Notes: generated from the letters alone by a model not told the origin. A DNA stretch of 11,821 nucleotides from Brachionus koreanus (GCA_016987375.1 PJRA01000509.1:1804381-1816201); one strand, 5' to 3'. Counted from the first letter of the stretch, positions 1-8,950 are shown. Numbers and translations: made by a program.

Positions 1-654
1 CCATTTTAAAATTTTTTTTTGCAATATTATAGCTAATTTTTAGTAGTTTATAAATAAATATATATATGATCCCCTGATCATTTGCATGATCGGGCAAGTT
101 TACTTAACTTTTGTCCATTTACTTATGCATCACCCGTTAAATGATTTAATAAGATCTCTCATAGAATATAAACTGAAAATTTTACTCAGCATTTTGTCTA
201 ATTAAATTTAGTTTAATTAAGCAACTTAAATAAATTTCAGAAAAACAATATTAAAGCCATTAAATTTTCTTATTTTTTTCACTCTATTAAATTTGAATAA
301 AAGTATAAATTCATATTAATCAAGGAACAGACGAAAAAAATAACATATGTCTATAAACAATAACTATTCAAAGGCTTCGAAATTTTGATAAGTTTAGTCT
401 TAAATCAAAAGCTGTTATTTTAATATTTTCAAAAAAAACATTAAATTTTTAAATATTGCCTCAAAGTTAATGTGAATCGTTTAATTTTTTTTAATATGCT
501 TCTTGTCATAAAGTCAAAATTAAAATAAATCAAAAACAAAAAGATTAATTATTAATTTTTATTCGCATGAATTTATTTTCTTTTACAATTTATCTAAGTA
601 AAAGTTATATCAGATTGTTTGCAAAGCAAGACTGCTTAAAACTCTGCTCCGCAT
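1..654. other. AT-rich intergenic stretch without a recognisable gene
   Basis: This stretch is very rich in A and T, with many short A and T runs and stops in all frames. I see no coding segment. A small imperfect hairpin lies near 73-95 (CCTGATCA against TGATCGGG around a short loop). The reverse complement of AATAAA at 572-577 could serve as a poly(A) signal for the possible minus-strand exon that ends at 655, but such hexamers are common by chance at this composition. Confidence 0.5.
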
Positions 655-902
655 TTAGTCTGCTGTAGTTCTTGAAAGATTGGAAAGACCACTATTATTA
701 GTATTATAAGTATTATTACAATCACATGAGCATATTTCATTATTATTTTTAAAACTACTAAAGTCCATGTTTTTTTTCTTCATGTGATGAAAAGAAGGAC
801 TAAGTTCCATTCCAAAATGCTGGGGTTTAAATCCAAACTTTATTTTTGACAAAAATAATAATAGAATAAAAAAATAAATTAGTGAAAATAATAAAAATAC
901 TA
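655..902 (-). CDS. possible terminal exon: membrane helix plus polar cytosolic tail
   Basis: On the minus strand a frame stays open from a possible splice acceptor (ATTTAG ending at 903) to a TAA at 655-657. It encodes about 81 residues after a phase-1 junction. The first 25 or so residues are strongly hydrophobic (VVFLLFSLIYFFILLLFL) and are followed by SKIK, which fits a membrane span with a positive cytosolic edge. A polar tail follows, rich in N, S and T, with a CSCDC cluster. The segment is richer in GC than its surroundings, which supports coding. Against this, T-rich DNA readily encodes F, I and L by chance, no further minus-strand exon is recognisable between here and 1917, and I do not recognise the family. 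If real, it would be the last exon of a single- or multi-pass membrane protein transcribed divergently from the transporter cluster. Confidence 0.25.
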
Positions 903-1917
903 CTAAATATTTATTGTTTCAAGGATAAATGTAAAAAAAATAAAGAATTTTAAAAAATTCGATTTTAATTTTGGCAAATTTACAGATTTTGTGAAATTTG
1001 GTACAAAATAACAAAAAAGATCAGAATTTAACACGAATAAAGCCCGTAACCAAAGGTTATTAACTATCAATGTTCAAAGTCTTTGCAAAATGCACTACAA
1101 GCAAATTTGTCCAAATTTGAATTATAATAAATTTGCAGTCTAACCAAAATGTTCTTAAAAATGCAATAATGTTCCATTTACAGAATTTAGCTTTAATTTA
1201 AAAAAAAAAAAGGTTATTAGAATTTTTAACATTTTGATCTTTCTATTATTGTCACAAATTTCACAAGAGCAATTTACAAAAAATTCAGTTATCGTAGCAC
1301 CACCTTATATTTTTAATAAAAGTTCTAAATTTATTTTACGATTTTCTAAAAAAAAAAATTTAATTTGTCATTAATTATTTTCATTAAATAACTTTTTACT
1401 AAGTAATTTTCTTAATCGAAAAATTCAAAAAAAAAAAGTTGAATCTACTGAATTTTTCTTAATACTTTAAGATTCAATTTAAAACTGATCAAAATGAGTT
1501 CTAATTAAATAAATTAGAATTTTTTTTAAAGAATGTTTATCTTTCTATGAACTTAATTTTTTTGTTGGTGCGTGCTCTTATTTTGCGCTCCATTGGAAAA
1601 GATAATCAAATTTACTAGAAAAAATTATCCGTTCTAGAAATTTTTTTAATATTTAAATGATAAAAAAAACATTTTAGAAAGGTTGGGATTTTTTTTCATA
1701 AAATTTATTTATCTAAAGCATGCTACGCATAAGAGAAATTTAGCATTAGCTAAATTGAAAATGTTCTCAAAAGCTTTATGTCGATAAAAATTCACCTTTG
1801 TTTATTACCTTATCTATATGTAAGACTTAATCAGCACATTTTGATTAAACTTCTAATATTTTGATCAAAAATCAACTAAATAGAAATGATTAAAAGTTAA
1901 TTTAAACTCAATTTAAT
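903..1917. other. AT-rich intergenic region upstream of transporter copy 1
   Basis: No gene is recognisable. The region holds many homopolymer A and T runs. A slightly more GC-rich patch near 1030-1140 has short open frames on the minus strand, but none resembles a known domain. Two palindromes lie near the downstream gene: a hairpin at 1737-1756 (AATTTAGC, four-base loop, GCTAAATT) and TTTTGATCAAAA at 1859-1870. A four-codon upstream reading frame (ATG ATT AAA AGT TAA) begins near 1886, about 30 bases before the copy 1 start. The promoter presumably lies here, but no specific element can be named. Confidence 0.5.
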
Positions 1918-3308
1918 ATGATGAAAAAATTTAATGATTATAGCTCAAAAGTAGACTGGTCGACATTTGTTCTAATTTTAATCTTTACATGTTCGTCATG
2001 GATATGCGCTACAAGCATATGGGCTCAATTGCCCTTGATTTTATATGAAACAAGTGAATCATGGCGTTTGCCTTCAATTCTAACTTTATTAGCACAGTTG
2101 GCTCAATGTGGTCCAATAATTCTCTTTCCAATGCTCAAACGTTGCTTGCCAAAAACAGCTGTGACTAACAAGCGAGTTATATATATCAAGATGATTACTG
2201 AATTAGCAGCATTACTGTCACTAATTTTCTATTGGAATAAAACATTTTACTTTTTTGGTGAAAATCGAACCTTATTTTTGTATCTAATTAATTTTATTTT
2301 TAACCTTTTCGGTAAAAGCTTATAATTTTTTTATAATTTAAAAAAAAAAATAATTGAAATTTTTTTAATCAAGATGGAATGTCTACTGTCAGTTTTCTTC
2401 CATTTATAAGTGAAAATTTATCTCAAGAGTATGTAATACCTGTTTATATTGGAGAAGGCTTTGCTAGTCTGGTACCAAGTACAATTGTTTTTATGCAAGG
2501 AATAAATAGAAAAGATCACCAATGTCAAAACATTTCCTACGTCGATTCAAATTCAACTTTTTTTGAGCTAAAATCAACCAAGCCTGAATCGAAATTTTCG
2601 GTTTCAGTTTTTTTTGGACTTATTACCTTAATTTTTATGCTTAGTTTTGTTTCATTTCTATTTCTAAGCAAAAAAATCACTCCCAAGCAAGATAAAGATA
2701 ACAGAAATGGTGAGAATATGATATTTTTGGATAATTTAAATGAACAAACCGAAGCCAATGAAAAAAAAGAGAAAAACTTGTTTGAAATAATATATCTTCT
2801 TATTTTGACATTTATAATTTCGTTTTTTATGTATGGGTTGCTTCTAGGACTTCAATCATTCTCTACTCTTGCTTATAGCCATTTAGCTTTTAATTTAAGC
2901 ATCAATTTGGGAAATTTGATGCTACCTTTGGTTATATTTTTTTCTATCGTCTCTTATAAGCTAAGTCTTGGGGCTGTTACTTTCGAGTTTATTGTTGCAT
3001 TGTTTATTTCACTTTATATTGTGTATATTAGCTTTTGCAGTCCATGCCCTCCTCTAATGACACATTGGTCTGGAAGCACTCTAATTGTCTTAGCATGGAT
3101 AGTAAGTGAATGCATTTTCCTGCGTTTAAGATGTGTGATTGCGGCAACTTTGGAAAAATATGGGCAGAAAACTTTGCTTTTATTAGGATGGGTAACTCTA
3201 TTAGGCCAGGTATGTGGTGGAATTTTTGTCTATATTTTGGTCGATGTAATGAAAGTATTTGTTGCTCGTCATGATTGTCAAGACAACATTGACTTTTGTC
3301 ATAGATAA
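1918..3308 (+). CDS. SLC52A: SLC52A-family riboflavin transporter, copy 1 (2 exons, 442 aa)
   Basis: Exons 1918-2311 and 2374-3308 are joined through a 62-bp GT-AG phase-1 intron (2312-2373) and give 442 residues. The protein is a multi-pass plasma-membrane carrier expected to import riboflavin. Family landmarks are SSW (26-28), IWAQLP (34-39), WRLPS (49-53), FFGENR (112-117), the D-G-M-S-T junction (132-136) with FLPF after it, YIGEG (156-160), an NIS/NST-bearing polar loop (184-193), a charged cytosolic loop (about 230-266), SPCPP (354-358), an RC-led amphipathic segment (384-396) and C-terminal Cys433 and Cys440. Roughly 11 hydrophobic spans are visible, as in the family. The first ATG is used; Met2 is an equally possible start. 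Relative to copies 2 and 3, the E of IWAELP is Q37, the preceding G is S33, and LPEGW has become TSESW (45-49). It also lacks the N-terminal introns of its neighbours. No internal stop or frameshift is seen, so it is probably functional but diverged. Confidence 0.9.
2312..2373 (+). other. intron of copy 1 at the position shared by all three copies
   Basis: This 62-bp intron starts GTAAAAG and ends TTTTTTAATCAAG. It splits a GAT (Asp) codon after its first base. The same codon is interrupted in the same phase in copies 2 and 3, so the intron predates the duplications. Without removal, exon 1 runs into a stop at 2323-2325. Confidence 0.88.
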
Positions 3309-3992
3309 ATTTATCAAAAACTTTTTGATTCGAACTTATTTAGGCACAAATATTTGTATTTTTTAGAAAATAAAAGTAGAAAAAATTTTAATTTTAATTT
3401 TAAATAAATAATTTTTCTATGTGCCGAACTATGGTTTAGAACTTTTTTTAGGGTAATAAACTATTTAATAATTTTTAAAGGCTTTGTATCAGAATTTTCA
3501 AATTAACACTCAAGTAAATATTTGATAGAAGTTTTTTTTTTTTTTTTTTATCTTACTCTATAATCAAACAATTTTGTTAATTATCTCAAGGATAATCATA
3601 TCTGGATAAAATACATTTTAAATTTTTTTTTCTTTTAAAAAAATATTTCACGTTTTATTTTTTAAAATTAGTTGTTTTTTTTTTTTTTAAATTATTTGGC
3701 GACAAATATAAATATTCTCATAGAACCATGTACAAGCATTGCATAATATTTAAATACGTTTTTTATTCCTAATTTAAATTTATAAAAATAAAATAATCTT
3801 GTTTAACAGTGATTACAAACTAAAGATATCAAGTTGATTGTTGGAGTATATAATAACACGAAATTTCTTATCTTTACTTAGACTAGCAAATTGTTTAAAA
3901 AATTTTTTATTTGAATAAAAGCCTTAGCGGTTTAAATTTGTTTTTTGTTTTTTGAGCTTTCTTTTTTGCCAAACAAATTTAAACCAAGTGTA
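3309..3992. other. intergenic spacer between copies 1 and 2
   Basis: This stretch holds the 3' flank of copy 1 and the promoter region of copy 2. AATAAA hexamers occur at 3369-3374 and 3403-3408, 61 and 95 bases after the copy 1 stop, and either could be its poly(A) signal. An 18-base T run (3532-3549) and a second T run near 3675-3687 are present. No additional gene is visible. Pyrimidine-rich sequence and CCAAG just upstream of the copy 2 ATG could form a 5' splice acceptor, but this is weak. Confidence 0.55.
3369..3374 (+). terminator. candidate poly(A) signal, copy 1
   Basis: AATAAA lies 61 bases after the stop codon of copy 1. The hexamer is frequent in DNA of this composition, so distance and strand are the only support. 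Confidence 0.35.
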
Positions 3993-6964
3993 ATGGACGA
4001 ACAGTACGACCAGAAGGTGCCACTTCGGAAACAAATAGCTAATGACTTTAAGCTTTATAACTCGAATGTAAATTGGTTCGTTTTTGTTCTTGTAGTAGTC
4101 TTTTCTTGGGGAGGGTGGATTGAGATTTTTGGTAAATAATTTTTTTACAAAAATAAAATTTATAAAATTGTGCTTATTTTTTAGGAATATGGGCTGAATT
4201 GCCATTGATAGTAAATTCTTTGCCAGAGGGATGGCGATTGCCGAGCATTCTCACTGGTTTTACTCAAATCGGTCAAATCGGCTCTTTAATCTACTTGTTG
4301 CTTAATCAAATAACTCCTAAGCATTTTTCATTAAAGAGAATTATTTTTCTTAAGCTTTTAACTACAACAGGAGCCACATTTGTTCTAAGTTTTGTATGGA
4401 AAAAGACATTTTTTATTTTTGGTGAAGATAGAAGTGTTGGTCTTCTATCTTTGGTGCTTGTATTCGCGCTGTGCGGTAAGTTATAAGCTTAATTGCATAA
4501 AAAATCATTTTGAGTTAAATTTTTAAACTATTTTGTAATAAAAAATTATTTGAAAAATTTCAGTCCAAGTTGACTTATCCAGTTATCACAATCAAAGGAA
4601 GAAAAATATTTTTTCAAAAAAATTTAAATAACTTATAAAATTTTTTAGACTCAAAAAATGATTATTTAGTAAAAAAATATACAAAATAAAATTGATTTTT
4701 TTTTATTTAGATGGAATCTCCACAATTTCAACAATTCCTTTTATATCAAAGTTTTTTAAAAAAGAATATATAATTCCATATTATATTGGCGAGGCCTTAT
4801 TTGCATTGATACCTAGTGTAATAGCAATCATACAGGGTGCCGGTGATGACTTGGGATGCGAGAGTGTACAAGCTACTGTTGCAAAGTCGGAAAATTTTTC
4901 AAATATTGTTTTTGTCACAAATGAAACTGTTCTCAAACCTGTTGCTTTGAACCCTATTTTTTCGGTACAAACGTATTTTTTGATAATATTCGGTTTTTTG
5001 TTAATGAGCTTAGTGGCATTTGCTATACTTAATTCTTCACTTGTTAAAAAAGAAAAAAACAAAGAACCTAATCATAAATTAGACAATTTGTGCATAAATG
5101 AATTCGAAAATCCGCTCTTACACAAACCTAAAAATACCAAATTAAAAACTCAGCACAAAAACGAAAAGATATTTCTTTTATCATTAAATTTTTTGATTAC
5201 ATTTTTTTTTTACGGCATTTTACCTGGAGTGCAGTCGTATTCGACATTACCTTATGGAAATAATGTTTTTCATCTCTCAATTAATTTAAGTAAGTTTATT
5301 TAATCAAAAATTTAAAATAGCTTTGTCTTAAGTATTTGATTAGTGTAATTCAAAAATTTAAAATATTAGATTCCAGTTTTTTTTAATTATTCATACAATC
5401 TTGTTCATAGCACAGACACAATCATTCGAGGACATTTTTTAACCAGAGTTTATTTAATTCTCGGCTTTTTAATTTTATTAAATCTAATTGTATTTAAGGA
5501 AAATTTAAATTTTAGAAATTAATGAACTTTAAAAAATTTGCCAAGTAAAATAAAAAAAATTTAAAATTGTTTTAAATTAATATTAATTGCTTTAAATTTA
5601 TCTTTTGCTTTTTATTTTTTTTTTTTATTCAAAAATTAGGATAAAGCATATTTTTATTTTCAAAAATAGATTTTTCAATTTATTTTGATTTCTGATTAGA
5701 ATAAATTCAAATATAGAAAATTTTTTTTTCATCCACCATACTAATCATATTTACTTCTTTTGGAGCATAGGGGGTGATCATCTCCTTTTTTAGTTTCTTT
5801 TTGAGCGAAGGCTTCGATCTCGTGCATCAAGTTGATCGTCTAAGCCGAGATCAGTCTCCCATTTTTTTAGAAAGGAGTATCGCACTACAAAGACATTTGT
5901 AAGATTTTTCAGATTTTTTTCTCTCTTTGCGAGGTTCGAATCTTAAGCCCTCTGCTTGTGTGATTAATACACATTGAATAAATTCAAACTTTAGACATAA
6001 CTTATTTAGAAAGAGAATCTAATTTATTTTTTTAAATAAAGTTAAATTTAAAATTAAAATGGTATCATTTTTAACAATTAATTAATTAATTATTAGTAAA
6101 AAATATATATATATTTATTTATTTTACTTTTTTTCCAAGTACCCCATGCACAAAAGGAAAAAACTCACCTATAACTTTTTAAGTTTAATTGCTTAATCTA
6201 TTAAGTATATTTTCTATACAATTAAATTTTGAAAATTATAATCTCTAATTTCTTGATACCTGATAGCCAAAAAGTAGATTAGGTAAAAAAATTAATTTCC
6301 ATTAATTACATTTTGCTTAGTTTTATTTTAATTGAAAATTTATTTTTTAATTGAGAATATAAATAATATTTTTTCATGATGCTAAACAACCAGAAGTAAA
6401 ACGCAAACTATATCTTATAAATATAATTAATCATTGAAATCTCTGTGCTGGCTAGAATTTGTACAGAAATTTGGAAAACTTTAACTTAAAAAAAAAGTCA
6501 AAAATTGCAAAAAAGCCAACATATTTTATATTTGCCCAAAATTAATTAAAAATAATCTAATTTAAGGTAACATTCTTCTTCCAATAGCCATTTTTTTGTC
6601 TGTTTGGTCATATAATGTATCAATTAAGCAGATACTAATCGAGTTTCTAATCGCGGTTTTGTTCTCCATGTATATTGTTTTCGTAAGTTTTAAAAGTCCT
6701 TGTCCTCCATTTATGGAAACTTCCATCGGACCTGTGCTGATTTGCGCAAGTTGGATTTTGTCTCAATCGATTTTTATGCGTGTCCGATGCATCATATCAA
6801 CCAGATTGGAGCGTTTTGGTGAAAGAGTACTGCTCAAATCAGGCTCTTTGACTCTTCTGGGAGAAGTTGTAGGAGGAATTTTAATTTTTATAGTTGTAGA
6901 AAAATTTCGAATTTTTGAAGAAAAACCTGAATGTGTTTTCGATCTGAGTTATTGTAAGGCTTAA
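3993..6964 (+). CDS. SLC52A: SLC52A-family riboflavin transporter, copy 2 (4 exons, 468 aa)
   Basis: Exons 3993-4131, 4185-4475, 4711-5289 and 6567-6964 join in frame, all through phase-1 GT-AG introns of 53, 235 and 1277 bp. The 468-residue product matches the length of human SLC52A3. It carries the canonical N-terminal motif W-I-E-I-F-G-IWAELP (42-53), LPEGWRLPS (59-67), FFIFGEDR, DGIST (144-148), YIGEA (168-172), NFS and NET sequons in the polar loop (205-216), a charged cytosolic loop (about 252-297), LPGVQSYSTLPYG, SPCPP (380-384), the RC-led segment and C-terminal Cys459 and Cys466. The ATG at 3993 is chosen because it is the first in-frame ATG; the hydrophilic N-terminus (MDEQYDQKVP) suits a cytosolic start. 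Its role is inferred as plasma-membrane riboflavin uptake feeding FMN and FAD synthesis. Failure to splice the long third intron would truncate the protein after residue 340. This is the copy that best preserves the family N-terminal motif. Confidence 0.9.
5290..6566 (+). other. long third intron of copy 2
   Basis: This 1277-bp intron starts GTAAGTTT and ends CTAATTTAAG. It splits an AGT (Ser337) codon and is absent from copies 1 and 3, whose coding sequence is continuous across this position. It is more than five times longer than any other intron here. Most of it is AT-rich, with an ATTAATTAATTAATT run near 6079-6093 and an AT dinucleotide run near 6104-6113. A distinct GC-richer block lies at about 5758-5965 (described separately). 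No coding exon is recognisable inside it. Confidence 0.8.
5758..5965. repeat. GC-richer, hairpin-forming block inside the copy 2 intron, possibly inserted repeat
   Basis: This block stands out from the surrounding AT-rich intron. It contains a potential stem in which GGCTTCGATC (5810-5819) pairs with GATCG (5834-5838) and AAGCC (5842-5846), leaving a three-base bulge. An alternative fold pairs GATCTCG (5815-5821) with CGAGATC (5846-5852). Further on, GGTTCGAATC (about 5934-5943) matches the internal B-box of tRNA and SINE promoters, but its flanks do not form a T-stem and no A-box sits at tRNA spacing. It could be a decayed SINE or other inserted repeat. It is not a tRNA gene as it stands. 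Confidence 0.3.
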
Positions 6965-7260
6965 AACATATTCGTTTGTCAACGTTGATTGTTCTTATTT
7001 TTATTTTTATAATTTATTATAAAAAATTTTCTTTAAATAAATATTTAAAATTATATTTTTGGAATAATTGAAACAATCCTTGTTTTTGAAAGGTAAAAAA
7101 ATGCTTTCAATTATTTTTGCATTTTTATTTTTATAATTTGAAATTTTGAAGTATTCAAAATTGTTTCTATTTTCTAGCTACCATAAATTGTTTCGATTAG
7201 TAACAATTGTTTAGCATGTTAAATGAATGTTTTGAAATTTAATTTTTAGATTGTTTTAGA
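6965..7260. other. spacer between copies 2 and 3
   Basis: This 296-bp spacer is AT-rich and holds the presumed 3' end of copy 2 (AATAAA at 7036-7041, 72 bases after its stop) and the 5' region of copy 3. Two pyrimidine-led AG sites (AATTTTTAG ending 7249 and TTGTTTTAG ending 7259) precede the copy 3 ATG; the second leaves only one base before the start codon. No other gene is seen. Confidence 0.5.
7036..7041 (+). terminator. candidate poly(A) signal, copy 2
   Basis: AATAAA lies 72 bases past the copy 2 stop and before copy 3. Position and strand fit, but the motif is common here by chance. Confidence 0.35.
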
Positions 7261-8929
7261 ATGCACCGTATTGATCAAATAGAGCTAATCTCAGATGGAA
7301 ACATTTTTCATTTCAAATCTGCCAATTCATTTATAAACTATTTTTCCAAAATTAAAATTGGTGTTTTTGTTCTAATTTGTTTGTTTACACTAGGTAAGTT
7401 GAAATCAAATGTATGAACTTTTAAACAAACATAGAGAGATTCCTTTTTGTTCTCCTTTTTGTTTAGAAAAAAATTTCAAGTTTTAAAATTAAATTTTTTT
7501 AGGGTCATGGTTAGACATATCAGGTAAATGGAAACTTTAGAAATCAAATAATCAAAAATTAAATGTAAATCAATAAGGCATTTGGTGCGAATTACCCTTT
7601 ATGATTCATCAATTACCTGAAGGATGGAGGTATTTATTCATAATTTAAATAAAATAATTAATTTTTATAAATTTTGCTAATTATGATTGATAAAGATTGC
7701 CTTCTATTCTATCAGCCGTATCTCAGTTTGCTCAAACTGGACCTTTTATTTATCTTTTGATCCGATATTTTTTTCCAACCAGGGTAGACAATGTTAAAGT
7801 CATTTATTTGATTCTAATAATCGGTGCAGTTTCGAGTTTTCTTCTAGCTTTTTTTTGGAACAAATCAGTTGTAGTTCATGAAGAAAAGAGAAGTATTTAT
7901 CTCTATATACTTCATTTTACTTTATCACTTCTGGGTAATTTAAATTAAAATTAAAATAAAACACTAATTAAAATAAATTTAGACGGAATGTCCACTTTAA
8001 CATTTTTGCCTTATGTAGGCGAATATTTTGCCAAAGAATACATAATACCAAATTATATTGGTGAATCATTTTCTTCGCTATTGCCAGCTACTTTAGCATT
8101 GATCCAAGGCTTCCAAGATGAAGATTGCAACATTCCTTATCAAAATAAAACATCTACACTGACTAGAACGCCTTATAAGGCTAAATATTCCGTTTTTGTT
8201 TATTTTCTTTTGATTTTTCTTTTGCTTTTGATAAGCATAGCCGCCTTTTCCTATTTGAATTTTTCAAATTATGCTAAACGAGCACGAAAGAACAGGTTTT
8301 CCTGGGTTTCAGCTGAATTTTCTCTAAGTGATGAGACTGTAGACGACTCTAGCCAAAGGGATAAAGAAATGAAACAAAAACGAAATATAAAAGAAAAAGA
8401 AATGGAAATAAGATTCTTGTTTATTTTGACTGTTATGGTCACATTTGTTTATTATGGTTTTCTTCCTGGTTTAATGTCTTATTCAACAATTCCTTATTCG
8501 AACAAATTTTTTCATTTGTCTGTCACTCTGAGTAGCATACTCTTGCCGCTTTCAATTATATTGTCAATATTTTCTTATGAAGTAAGCATACAAAGAATTT
8601 GTTTGGAGTCAGTTATACCTTTTATCTTATCATTTTACATTTATTTGGTATCTGTTCTAAGTCCGTGTCCACCATTTGTAAATAATAAATATAATTTAGG
8701 AGGTTATTTGATTGTTTTTTGCTGGATAATCACCAGTTTAATGTTCATGCGAATAAGATGTCTGATAGCAGCTAAACTTGAAAAATATGGCAAGAACATA
8801 TTGCTGAAATTAGGCTGTTTTACCATTATCGGCCAAGTATTTGGTGGTCTTACGACATATTTTATGGTCGAATACTTGAGGCTTTTTATTGATAGGCCTA
8901 AATGTGCTCCGATTGATTTTTGTTACTAA
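7261..8929 (+). CDS. SLC52A: SLC52A-family riboflavin transporter, copy 3 (5 exons, 463 aa)
   Basis: Exons 7261-7393, 7503-7523, 7578-7629, 7696-7934 and 7983-8929 join in frame through introns of 109, 54, 66 and 48 bp (phases 1, 1, 2, 1), giving 463 residues. The second exon is a 21-nt microexon supplying SWLDIS. Landmarks are GSWLDISGIWCELP (45-58), LPEGWRLPS (64-72), DGMST (149-153), FLPY, YIGES (173-177), an NKT sequon (203-205), a long charged cytosolic loop (about 245-291, rich in K, R and E), SYSTIPYS, SPCPP (375-379), MRIRCLIAAKLEKYG and C-terminal Cys456 and Cys462. The residues restored by the microexon align with copies 1 and 2 and with the vertebrate family, which supports the model. 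The role is inferred as riboflavin import. The N-terminal 30 residues resemble neither neighbour, so the start is less certain than the rest. No stop or frameshift interrupts the spliced frame. Confidence 0.9.
7503..7523 (+). other. 21-nt microexon of copy 3
   Basis: TTTTTTTAG and GTAAATGG flank exactly 21 bases. Both flanking introns are phase 1, so skipping would remove seven residues without shifting the frame. Those residues (most of GSWLDISG) form the conserved first-helix motif, so a skipped product would probably not transport. Confidence 0.8.
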
Positions 8930-8944
8930 ATTTGTCTTATTATT

Positions 8945-8950
8945 AATAAA
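8945..8950 (+). terminator. candidate poly(A) signal, copy 3
   Basis: AATAAA sits 16 bases after the copy 3 stop codon, implying a very short 3' UTR if used. Chance occurrence cannot be excluded. Confidence 0.35.

Noticed and set aside
1030..1150. Possible coding exon on the minus strand in a GC-richer patch
   Set aside because: Two different frames are open for only 20-30 codons, neither resembles a known domain, and no convincing splice pair was found.
2537..2758. Minus-strand open frame of 73 codons inside copy 1 exon 2
   Set aside because: It lies opposite a well-supported coding exon, starts on a non-ATG-like context and resembles no family, so it is a shadow frame.
3532..3549. 18-base T run as the poly(A) tail of a minus-strand retrocopy
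   Set aside because: No coding or retrotransposon sequence lies beside it and long T runs are frequent throughout the window.
3945..3992. Longer N-terminus for copy 2 beginning at 3945
   Set aside because: The frame there opens at a TTG, not an ATG; the first in-frame ATG is at 3993 and gives a normal hydrophilic N-terminus.
3924..4205. Minus-strand open frame of 93 codons over the copy 2 start
   Set aside because: It overlaps the first two exons and first intron of copy 2 in antisense and has no recognisable domain.
4781..5062. Minus-strand open frame of 93 codons inside copy 2 exon 3
   Set aside because: It is antisense to conserved SLC52A coding sequence and is explained by it.
5925..5950. 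Possible tRNA gene signalled by GGTTCGAATC
   Set aside because: The flanking bases do not pair as a T-stem, and no A-box, anticodon arm or acceptor stem is found at suitable spacing.
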